A stretch of 12,719 bases of DNA from Paucihalobacter sp036825875 (lineage in GTDB: Bacteria > Bacteroidota > Bacteroidia > Flavobacteriales > Flavobacteriaceae), in the NCBI RefSeq assembly GCF_036825875.1, contig NZ_DAISXK010000060.1, positions 1 through 12,719 of the forward strand, given 5' to 3'. The translations under genes and the position numbers were made by a program. Positions 5,531 to 11,586 of this stretch are shown here, in pieces. Below the pieces are notes generated by a model, which saw nothing but the letters and a program-made list of their open reading frames with translations, was not told the DNA's origin and ran no database searches. Each line of letters opens with the position of its first letter. Within the stretch, counting starts at the first letter, position 1.

Positions 5531-7102
5531 TCAATCAATTTTAACCTGATGGGTTGGTTTTAGTAAATCGTTTACCGTTTTCACAGGATTGAAGGTAATT
5601 AATGGCACTTCTACAAAAACAGTGTTCCAATAAGCCATACTGCCATTCCATAGTCCTGGTTTTTCCAAGGCTTTTAATTCTTTTCCTTCTTGTGTTTTCT
5701 TGGTTATAAATGCTGCGTTTGGATCAACAAAATCATGTAAATTATACTTTTTGCCATTGTGATTTTTAAGACCACAAACCAAATCAACTGGATTAAAATG
5801 CGTCGCTGATTTTAAGATGTTTCGTTGTTGTTTATTGTTTTTATCAATTTGTGCTGATTCAACAATTTGCAAAGACACTCTTCCGTTATCATCCTTAACC
5901 CAAAATGGGCCGCCACCTGGTTCACCTTCATTCTTAACCATGCCGCAAACCCTAATTGGCTTATTTAATTGACTTTGAAGGTATTCAATTTTATATTTTT
6001 CTGAATATTTTTCAAATTCCTTTGAAATATCAACATTCAATTCATTTTTTAAAAACTCTGCAACTTCAATAAGTGATTCTTCGGAAAATGATGATTTTTC
6101 CAATAATTTTTGATAGTTAAAAACCTTTTGCTGAATGTCTAGTAAAATGCCAGCTAATACTTTTTTATAAAGTGCTACTTCATCTTTATACTTCGATGTA
6201 ACGACATTATCTATATTTTTAACGAACACGATATCAGCATTTAAATCATTGAGATTGTCAATTAACGCACCATGACCAGAAGGTCTGAACAAGATACTTC
6301 CGTCTGGATTTAAAAAAGGCTGGTTGTCGGGCGTAACTGCAATGGTATCGGTAGATTCCTTTTGATAGGAAAATGTAATGTTGAAGGTTCGTTCAGTAAT
6401 CTCCATAACATTAGAAACTACCCGCTTAAACTCCTCTTTGAAATTACTTTCAAAATCTTCAGAAATCGTAAAATGAATATGAACCTCAGCGCCTTTTGAG
6501 ACATAAAGCGCAGTTTCGTATAAATGTTCTTCAAAAGCGGTTGCGGTTTTATTATCTTTATAAAGATGAAAGGGTAACAAGCCTTTCGGATAATTACCAT
6601 AATTTAGTTGCGATTCGTCCATCATGGTTTTGGCAAATTCTAAAACTTGTTGACTTTCATTCAAACTATTAAAATCAATTCCTTTTTTTGAAAGTTCTTG
6701 AAGTACTAAATGATAAAATGGAAATTTCTCCATTCCAATGCGGAAAATTGACAAATCCTTAAGCTTTTCTTGATTTATGAACGAATTAATAGATTGCTCC
6801 TCTATGTCATACTCTTTTAAAAACTTGTACAAAAACTTAAACATTCTGGTGGCTGCACCCGAAGCCGGCACAAATTTTAATACCTTAAGGTTTTTTGAAT
6901 TGCGCTCAAAGTAGTCTCTGTAGTGATCTACATTATGACTATTCAATTTTTTTATACCATCGCCAATGGTAGCTGCCGAATGCAAATCAGCCGTTTGAGC
7001 ACCTTTTTTAAATAGTGCTATTTGAGTATCAACTTCTCTTGGTGTTAAACCCTTTTGTTGTATTTGTTGTATGTCCTTTTCAGAATAAATCATGCTGTTC
7101 AT
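5531..7102 (-). CDS. DUF4301 family protein, putative UDP-sugar-pyrophosphorylase-like nucleotidyltransferase
   Basis: This 523-residue soluble protein matches what I know of DUF4301, a Bacteroidetes family without an assigned reaction. The N-terminal part has KFVPASGAATRM (76-87), placed like the glycine-rich nucleotide-binding loop of GT-A nucleotidyltransferases. The middle has FRPSGHGALIDNLNDL (272-287) and VFVKNIDNV (292-300), close to the GHGD...NIDN block of eukaryotic-type UDP-glucose/UDP-GlcNAc pyrophosphorylases. Near the C-terminus FNPVKTVNDLL (504-514) resembles their F-x-P-V-K-x-x-x-D-L-L. Further conserved-looking blocks are GEPGGGPFWV (393-402) and WNGSMAYWNTVF (485-496). The kinship is inferred by eye; substrate unknown. 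The ATG at 7102 overlaps the kinase stop as ATGA, so the two are translationally coupled; ATG at 7093 (MIYSEKD) is an alternative start. Confidence 0.88.
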   Translation of the reverse strand: MNSMIYSEKDIQQIQQKGLTPREVDTQIALFKKGAQTADLHSAATIGDGIKKLNSHNVDHYRDYFERNSKNLKVLKFVPASGAATRMFKFLYKFLKEYDIEEQSINSFINQEKLKDLSIFRIGMEKFPFYHLVLQELSKKGIDFNSLNESQQVLEFAKTMMDESQLNYGNYPKGLLPFHLYKDNKTATAFEEHLYETALYVSKGAEVHIHFTISEDFESNFKEEFKRVVSNVMEITERTFNITFSYQKESTDTIAVTPDNQPFLNPDGSILFRPSGHGALIDNLNDLNADIVFVKNIDNVVTSKYKDEVALYKKVLAGILLDIQQKVFNYQKLLEKSSFSEESLIEVAEFLKNELNVDISKEFEKYSEKYKIEYLQSQLNKPIRVCGMVKNEGEPGGGPFWVKDDNGRVSLQIVESAQIDKNNKQQRNILKSATHFNPVDLVCGLKNHNGKKYNLHDFVDPNAAFITKKTQEGKELKALEKPGLWNGSMAYWNTVFVEVPLITFNPVKTVNDLLKPTHQVKID

Positions 7103-7659
7103 TTTAATAATTTATCAATGTGCTTCACCGCCATTTTCAATCGTTCTTCCTTACTTCCCTTTAGTAACACATAAGGCTTTTCATGTTTAATTAAAACATG
7201 CTCAAAAGCTTTAAACATTGCTAAACGTTCTTCGGGTTTGTCTCGTAAGTCATCGGCTTCCCAAGGCGTATCAATATAGGTTAAAAAATATAAATCGTAT
7301 TGGTTTTTTAAAGCATATTTTTCAAGCGTCGGATCGCAAATGCCGCCGTAATAGGTTTCGCTATACACTTTTGTTTCAAGTAAATCCGTATCGCAAATCA
7401 ATACCGAGTCTGTTTTTTTTGCCAACCGATTTTCAAGCTGCATTTGCCCAATAGCAATGGGTAACAAATCGTGAGGCTCGCATGTTTTGCGTTCATTATT
7501 CCATTTATTTTGAAGGTATTCGCGCGCGTATTCTGGCACCCAAACAGAATTATAATAACGTGCTAGTTGCTGCGATAAGGTAGTTTTTCCAGTTGATTCT
7601 GGACCAAAAAGCACAACTTTTATACAGTTTGCGGGTTCTTGCTCAAGTAGGTATTCCAT
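7099..7659 (-). CDS. NadR-like P-loop kinase (AAA family ATPase), predicted vitamin kinase
   Basis: This 186-residue single-domain P-loop protein resembles the C-terminal ribosylnicotinamide-kinase part of NadR. Seen are Walker A GPESTGKT (19-26), VPEYAREYL (41-49), a Walker-B-like VLICDTDLLETKV (86-98) and IDTPWEADDLRDKPEER (129-145), the lid region typical of NadR kinases. The NMN adenylyltransferase and DNA-binding domains of enteric NadR are absent. It overlaps the PnuC-like gene by 40 bases, and its stop overlaps the DUF4301 start, so it sits inside a tight operon. Next to PnuC the default reading is phosphorylation of imported nicotinamide riboside. Beside a thiamine-binding protein and a TPP-regulated receptor, a thiamine kinase role is equally plausible. 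This second reading is inference from context. Confidence 0.88.
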   Translation of the reverse strand: MEYLLEQEPANCIKVVLFGPESTGKTTLSQQLARYYNSVWVPEYAREYLQNKWNNERKTCEPHDLLPIAIGQMQLENRLAKKTDSVLICDTDLLETKVYSETYYGGICDPTLEKYALKNQYDLYFLTYIDTPWEADDLRDKPEERLAMFKAFEHVLIKHEKPYVLLKGSKEERLKMAVKHIDKLLK

Positions 7660-8252
7660 TGTCTATAACCTTGAATTGCTAATATGGTGAATATTATGTA
7701 CTGTAAAGATAGTATTCCTAAACCGCGATAGGCATAAAGTGGTATGGTAATAATATCGGCAATAATCCATAAGGTCCAGTTTTCAATTTTTTTGTTGGCC
7801 ATATACCACATCGCAGTGAAGAAAATTCCCGAGGTTAATATATCTATATAATTAGGAATTTCTAAAGTGTAATTGAAGGTTTTGTAAACCAAATGCGTTA
7901 CAACTATCGTAATTAAAAACATGGCAACACCAATTATTTTTTCTTTGGAATTGGTTCGAGAAATTGGAACCAAAGCTTCGTTATTTCGTTTACGAGACCA
8001 GTTCCACCATCCATAAATACTCATTATAGAATAATAAAAATTCATCATCATATCACCCAAATAATCATTGATATACAATAAATAAACCGTTATAACGGTG
8101 CAAATAATTCCTGTCGGATACACCCAAATATTAACTTTTTTAGCATACCATACACTCAAAATTCCAAATACAAAAGCCACAGCTTCCAAAATAATTATAT
8201 ACCACGGACTTGCACGGTAGGCTTCAATAAAAAAATCAGAAATGTGGTTCAT
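7620..8252 (-). CDS. PnuC-family vitamin transporter, probably thiamine type (PnuT)
   Basis: The 210-residue integral inner-membrane protein has about seven hydrophobic segments (near 17-36, 43-62, 64-80, 105-123, 135-152, 157-174 and 178-196). It shows the PnuC family pattern: NIWVYPTGI (41-49), YLLYINDYLGD (57-67), YGWWNW (80-85) with the conserved W-x-x-W, NYIDILT (134-140), KKIENWTLWIIADII (154-168) and PLYAYRGL (171-178). PnuC proteins import unphosphorylated vitamins by facilitated diffusion and depend on a cytoplasmic kinase to trap them. A kinase gene directly follows, overlapping by 40 bases. Nicotinamide riboside and thiamine (PnuT) types cannot be separated by eye. The adjoining thiamine-binding protein (17-base overlap) and the TPP-regulated receptor downstream favour thiamine. 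Confidence 0.93.
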   Translation of the reverse strand: MNHISDFFIEAYRASPWYIIILEAVAFVFGILSVWYAKKVNIWVYPTGIICTVITVYLLYINDYLGDMMMNFYYSIMSIYGWWNWSRKRNNEALVPISRTNSKEKIIGVAMFLITIVVTHLVYKTFNYTLEIPNYIDILTSGIFFTAMWYMANKKIENWTLWIIADIITIPLYAYRGLGILSLQYIIFTILAIQGYRQWNTYLSKNPQTV

Positions 8253-8496
8253 AATTGCGTCTATCGGTTTTAACGATTTTCATATAGAGCAATCCGCCTT
8301 CTATAAGTTCAAAAGCCTCTTTTATTTCAGTGTTGAGTACTGCCATTACGGTGTCGTAATCGCCGTATACTTGAGTACTCAAAGGGTTTTCAATCACTTT
8401 TAGGTTGGAGGCTCTTAATTTTTTTATAAAATGAATGATAGCAGGTTCGTAATTGTCCTGCAAAGGTGTGAGCGTTAATTCTACAGAAATTTTCAT
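8236..8496 (-). CDS. Thiamine-binding protein (MTH1187/YkoF-like, former DUF77)
   Basis: The 86-residue protein has the ferredoxin-like beta-alpha-beta layout of the small thiamine-binding family. It runs MKISVELTLTPLQDNYEPAIIHFIKKLRASNL (1-32), then ENPLSTQVYGDYDTVMAVLNTEI (36-58) and an alpha/beta ending. The acidic-rich strand start and the STQVYGDYD block are the parts I recognise; characterised relatives bind thiamine or its pyrimidine part at the dimer interface. It is cytoplasmic with no signal peptide. The gene starts with ATG 27 bases after the GGGP synthase stop and overlaps the PnuT-like gene by 17 bases. Its product probably buffers or hands on the imported vitamin. It ties the PnuC-like permease to thiamine rather than to nicotinamide riboside. 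Confidence 0.82.
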   Translation of the reverse strand: MKISVELTLTPLQDNYEPAIIHFIKKLRASNLKVIENPLSTQVYGDYDTVMAVLNTEIKEAFELIEGGLLYMKIVKTDRRNYEPHF

Positions 8497-8523
8497 GTGT
8501 TATAAAACAGTTGATTTTAGTTA

Positions 8524-9246
8524 TTATTTAAATGTGTTGAATACATCTTCATCCTCTTCAAAAGCGGTTCCAATAACCACCATATCACCTCCGGCCTGAT
8601 AAGCAGAATCTAGCTGTGATTTACTTTTTATACCTCCACCAACAATAACTGGCACTTTTAAATCTTGCTTGACAGCTTTAATGATTTCCATAGGTATTGG
8701 ATGTATAGCTCCACTGCCCGCTTCTAAGTATATTAATTTCAAACCTAAAAGCTCGCCAGCTTTGGCAGTGTCAGTGATTTTTTGAATATTGCTTCGCATA
8801 ATTGGCATAGTTCCTGTGACCCTTTGAACAGCGGTTTCATTACCGTTTTCAATTAAAATGTAACCAGTGGGAATAATTTCAAGCTTTGAACCTCTCAGAT
8901 TTTTTACTGCCTCCACATGTTTTCCAATTAAATAATCTGGATTATGACCAGAAATTAAGGATAAAAACAACAAAGCATTCGCCGACTGAGAAATTTGGGT
9001 CACGTCACCAGGGAAAAGGATTACAGGTAAGTTACTGTGCTGTTTAATTTCAATAACTACGAGGTCGGTTTTGTTGTCTTCAACCAAACTACCACCTACA
9101 AAAATATGGGTCGCTTGTGACGCATTTATTTTGCCAATACTTCGTTTTAATTGATTCAGTTGTACTTTATCAGGATCAATTAACACCGCTAAAAGTTTGT
9201 CTCCATTTGTGATACTTTTAATAATGTTTTGATATACTGAACTCAT
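8524..9246 (-). CDS. Geranylgeranylglyceryl phosphate synthase family protein (PcrB/GGGPS)
   Basis: The enzyme joins a polyprenyl diphosphate to sn-glycerol 1-phosphate, the first step of archaeal-type ether lipids. Flavobacterial members form the bacterial group II GGGPS. The 240-residue TIM barrel shows LIDPDK (22-27), FVGGSLV (49-55), LFPGDVTQIS (77-86), PTGYILIE (126-133), YLEAGSGA (173-180), VGGGIKS (202-208) and VIGTAFEE (224-231), which together bind the phosphate and prenyl substrate. I start at ATG 9246. The frame also opens at TTG 9258, only 3 bases from the previous stop, but that adds four non-conserved residues. It follows the phosphopantetheinyl transferase by 15 bases, so the two are probably co-transcribed. 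The prenyl length and the final lipid are not readable from the sequence. Confidence 0.94.
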   Translation of the reverse strand: MSSVYQNIIKSITNGDKLLAVLIDPDKVQLNQLKRSIGKINASQATHIFVGGSLVEDNKTDLVVIEIKQHSNLPVILFPGDVTQISQSANALLFLSLISGHNPDYLIGKHVEAVKNLRGSKLEIIPTGYILIENGNETAVQRVTGTMPIMRSNIQKITDTAKAGELLGLKLIYLEAGSGAIHPIPMEIIKAVKQDLKVPVIVGGGIKSKSQLDSAYQAGGDMVVIGTAFEEDEDVFNTFK

Positions 9247-9261
9247 AAAAATAGGCAATTT

Positions 9262-9897
9262 TTAATGTTGACAAGCAGTCGCATAAGCACATGTGAATCC
9301 TTCAAATTCTAAAAAATGCGATACATATCTATACTTTCTACTATTATAATCAATCCAGGCAATGGTCTGATGATCCTCTAACATAAATGGCAGCACCAAA
9401 AAGTGCTCTCTAAATAACATTCCAGGCGTTGCAAACAGCTTGTAGAGGGATTCTTTTACGCCCCAAATAGTGGTTAGTTTTTTGATGTACTCGTAATCGT
9501 CCTTTTTCAGATACTGAAATTCATAATCAACAAATTTATGGGCTATGATGGCAATTTTTTCGCGTTGCTTTTCAATATCAATCCCAACTTCATAATCGCT
9601 AATAATCACTCCTGAAAATGTAAATGAATGCGTTATAGAAATGTGCTTTCCGTTTTTTAAATGCGGTTTTCCATTGGCCTTATAATACAAATCCTGATCA
9701 GTATAACCGAAGCTTCGCAGTAAATGTCTCACACTTAAAAATCCGCGCTGGTGCAAATCACTTTTCATTCCTAAAACACGATTTAAACTTTCGGGCTTTA
9801 AAGTTAGCGGCGTCATCAAATCGTTGTAGGATTCAGTAATCTTCCAAATTTTAACAGTTGTTTGTGAATCAGGCTGAATTGTTTTATAAAGAGGCAT
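9262..9897 (-). CDS. 4'-phosphopantetheinyl transferase superfamily protein
   Basis: The enzyme moves the phosphopantetheine arm from CoA to a serine of an acyl, peptidyl or aryl carrier protein. The 211-residue length fits the Sfp-like two-lobe type. Conserved blocks seen are GKPHL (76-80), ISITHS (86-91), VGIDIEK (104-110) with the magnesium-binding Asp107 and Glu109, and WGVKESLYK (145-153) with Trp145, Lys148 and Glu149. The ATG at 9897 lies opposite the sahH promoter region. It is the first gene of the minus-strand operon. No carrier protein or synthase gene is nearby, so it may serve fatty-acid ACP or a pathway encoded elsewhere. Confidence 0.92.
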   Translation of the reverse strand: MPLYKTIQPDSQTTVKIWKITESYNDLMTPLTLKPESLNRVLGMKSDLHQRGFLSVRHLLRSFGYTDQDLYYKANGKPHLKNGKHISITHSFTFSGVIISDYEVGIDIEKQREKIAIIAHKFVDYEFQYLKKDDYEYIKKLTTIWGVKESLYKLFATPGMLFREHFLVLPFMLEDHQTIAWIDYNSRKYRYVSHFLEFEGFTCAYATACQH

Positions 9898-9920
9898 TTA
9901 GTATTCTCGATGTTATTATG

Positions 9921-9928
9921 TAAATTTG
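9921..9928 (+). promoter_or_regulatory. -7 box of the sahH promoter (TAAATTTG)
   Basis: TAAATTTG matches TAnnTTTG and is followed by CA, a usual start region, 30 bases before the sahH ATG. A good TTG partner at the normal distance is not evident; TTTA at 9897-9900 lies 20 bases upstream. Confidence 0.55.
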
Positions 9929-9945
9929 CACAAAATTGCTTAAAA

Positions 9946-9953
9946 CAAATATA
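9946..9953 (-). promoter_or_regulatory. Candidate -7 box for the minus-strand operon (TATATTTG)
   Basis: The minus strand reads TATATTTG, matching TAnnTTTG, 48 bases before the phosphopantetheinyl transferase ATG. It faces the sahH box, so the two start regions would overlap. No clear -33 partner is seen. Confidence 0.38.
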
Positions 9954-9958
9954 CAATT

Positions 9959-11275
9959 ATGAACACAAAAACACTTGCTTATGTTCCTTATAAGGTAAAA
10001 GACATGTCTCTTGCTGCTTGGGGACGCAAAGAAATTGAATTAGCTGAAGCAGAAATGCCTGGCTTAATGAGTTTACGTGAAGAATACAAAGACTCTCAAC
10101 CATTAAAAGGTGCACGTATCGCTGGATGTTTACACATGACCATCCAAACTGCTGTACTTATTGAAACACTCATTGCGCTTGGTGCCGAAGTTACTTGGAG
10201 TTCTTGTAACATTTTCTCTACCCAAGATCAAGCTGCCGCTGCTATTGCTGATGCTGGTATTGCTGTTTATGCTTGGAAAGGCATGAAAGAAGATGAATTT
10301 GATTGGTGCATTGAACAAACCTTATTCTTTGGTGAAGACAGAAAACCATTAAACATGATTCTTGATGATGGTGGCGATTTAACCAATATGGTTTTTGATA
10401 AATATCCAGAATTGGTTTCTGGAATTAAAGGTTTATCAGAAGAAACAACAACAGGTGTTCACCGTTTATACGAACGTATGACCAATGGAACCTTACCAAT
10501 GCCTGCGATTAACGTGAATGATTCTGTTACCAAAAGTAAATTCGATAACAAATACGGCTGTAAAGAGAGTGCAGTAGATGCTGTGCGTCGTGCTACAGAT
10601 ATCATGCTTGCCGGAAAACGTGTAATTGTTTGTGGTTATGGCGATGTTGGTAAAGGAACTGCGGCTTCATTCAGAGGTGCTGGTAGTATCGTTACTGTAA
10701 CTGAAATAGACCCAATTTGTGCTTTACAAGCTGCTATGGACGGTTTTGAAGTAAAAAAATTAGAAACCGTTATCGCAACTGCCGATATCATTTGTACAGC
10801 TACAGGAAATAAAGACATCATTTTAGAAGATCATTTTAGAGGCATGCGCGATAAAGCCATTGTTTGTAATATTGGTCACTTCGACAATGAAATAGATATG
10901 TCTTGGTTGAACAAAAATTACGGTCATACTAAAGATGAAATTAAACCACAAGTAGACAAATATACTATTGAAGGCAAAGACATCATCGTTTTAGCTGAAG
11001 GTAGATTGGTTAACTTAGGTTGCGCAACAGGTCATCCAAGTTTTGTAATGAGTAATTCATTTACCAACCAAACCTTGGCACAAATTGAATTGTGGACCAA
11101 CAACGAAGCCTACGAAAACAAAGTGTATATGTTGCCTAAACATTTAGACGAAAAAGTAGCGATGCTTCACCTTGAAAAAATAGGCGTTGAACTTACCGAA
11201 TTGCGTAAAGACCAAGCCGATTATATTGGTGTTGCACAAGAAGGTCCGTTTAAACCTGAATACTACAGGTATTAA
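9959..11275 (+). CDS. sahH: Adenosylhomocysteinase (S-adenosyl-L-homocysteine hydrolase)
   Basis: This NAD-dependent cytoplasmic enzyme reversibly splits S-adenosylhomocysteine into adenosine and homocysteine, clearing the methylation by-product. The 438-residue length fits bacterial members. Visible are GCLHMTIQTAVLIETL with His59, WSSCNIFSTQDQAAAAI (80-96), MILDDGGDLTN (133-143), EETTTGV (161-167), and NVNDSVTKSKFDNKYG (185-200) with Lys192 and Asp196. The Rossmann NAD loop is VCGYGDVGKG (224-233), followed by NIGHFD with His307, and the C-terminal FKPEYYRY supplies the Lys-Tyr pair for the partner subunit's NAD. All residues expected for catalysis are present. A Bacteroidetes -7 box lies 30 bases upstream and a strong terminator follows, so it is probably a single-gene transcript. 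Confidence 0.99.
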   Translation: MNTKTLAYVPYKVKDMSLAAWGRKEIELAEAEMPGLMSLREEYKDSQPLKGARIAGCLHMTIQTAVLIETLIALGAEVTWSSCNIFSTQDQAAAAIADAGIAVYAWKGMKEDEFDWCIEQTLFFGEDRKPLNMILDDGGDLTNMVFDKYPELVSGIKGLSEETTTGVHRLYERMTNGTLPMPAINVNDSVTKSKFDNKYGCKESAVDAVRRATDIMLAGKRVIVCGYGDVGKGTAASFRGAGSIVTVTEIDPICALQAAMDGFEVKKLETVIATADIICTATGNKDIILEDHFRGMRDKAIVCNIGHFDNEIDMSWLNKNYGHTKDEIKPQVDKYTIEGKDIIVLAEGRLVNLGCATGHPSFVMSNSFTNQTLAQIELWTNNEAYENKVYMLPKHLDEKVAMLHLEKIGVELTELRKDQADYIGVAQEGPFKPEYYRY

Positions 11276-11287
11276 AAAACAACTTTC

Positions 11288-11308
11288 AAATTCCAAATTC
11301 CAAATCCC
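11288..11308. repeat. 7-bp tandem repeat AAATTCC, AAATTCC, AAATCCC
   Basis: Three exact 7-base steps run into the sahH terminator; the third, variant unit forms the left arm of its stem. Confidence 0.7.
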
Positions 11309-11338
11309 AAGTTCTAATGAATTTGGGATTTTTTTTAG
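11302..11338 (+). terminator. Rho-independent terminator of sahH
   Basis: A perfect 9-bp stem, AAATCCCAA (11302-11310) with TTGGGATTT (11323-11331), and a 12-base loop run into a T tract continuing to 11336. It begins 27 bases after the sahH stop. Confidence 0.93.
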
Positions 11339-11380
11339 GTTGAATCGTTAGCGTCACTTTAACCCAATTAAAAGCTATAC

Positions 11381-11420
11381 CGCAGAGGTGCGCAGAGAAG
11401 CACAGAGTTGCGCGGAGTAA
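11381..11420. repeat. 10-bp tandem repeat, four units (CRCAGAG type)
   Basis: Four consecutive 10-mers fit without gaps: CGCAGAGGTG, CGCAGAGAAG, CACAGAGTTG and CGCGGAGTAA. The positions CRCAGAG are conserved and the last three bases drift. It is clearly more G+C-rich than its surroundings. No open frame uses it. Confidence 0.8.
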
Positions 11421-11586
11421 TACTGATTATTTTATTTAAATCTGATTTAAAAAATGCAAATTGCAGGAAACAATTGTCTGGGATTTTTTAATACTTAACA
11501 ATTTGATAATTCAGTTGCGGATAACATAGTCCTAAAATCGTCGATATTTGATTGATTAAACAAACTTCCTACCAAACACGCGTTTT

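Larger units (their letters stand above)
11276..11586. other. Gene-free intergenic stretch between sahH and the phosphoesterase gene
   Basis: It holds the sahH terminator, a 7-bp tandem repeat (11288-11308) and a 10-bp tandem repeat (11381-11420). From 11421 on it is A/T-rich with no convincing reading frame. GATATTTG at 11543-11550 is one mismatch from the TAnnTTTG box, and a TTG at 11515 is 25 bases upstream, so it is only a weak promoter candidate for the phosphoesterase gene. Confidence 0.7.

Noticed and set aside
5060..5563. Plus-strand open frames over arfB and the arfB-DUF4301 gap
   Set aside because: Composition follows the opposite strand's coding; one runs through the CACAGA repeat and has no recognisable sequence.
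6418..7454. Short open frames overlapping the DUF4301 and kinase genes in other frames
   Set aside because: Overlap genes with clear motifs and have none themselves.
9247..9258. TTG at 9258 as start of the GGGP synthase
   Set aside because: It adds Met-Pro-Ile-Phe before a normal ATG that already gives the family N-terminus.
10130..10821. Minus-strand open frames of 62 and 61 residues inside sahH
   Set aside because: Antisense to a highly conserved enzyme; no motif or start context.
11543..11550. GATATTTG as a firm promoter for the phosphoesterase gene
   Set aside because: It mismatches the first base of TAnnTTTG and the nearest upstream TTG is 25 bases away, outside the usual spacing; kept only as a remark.
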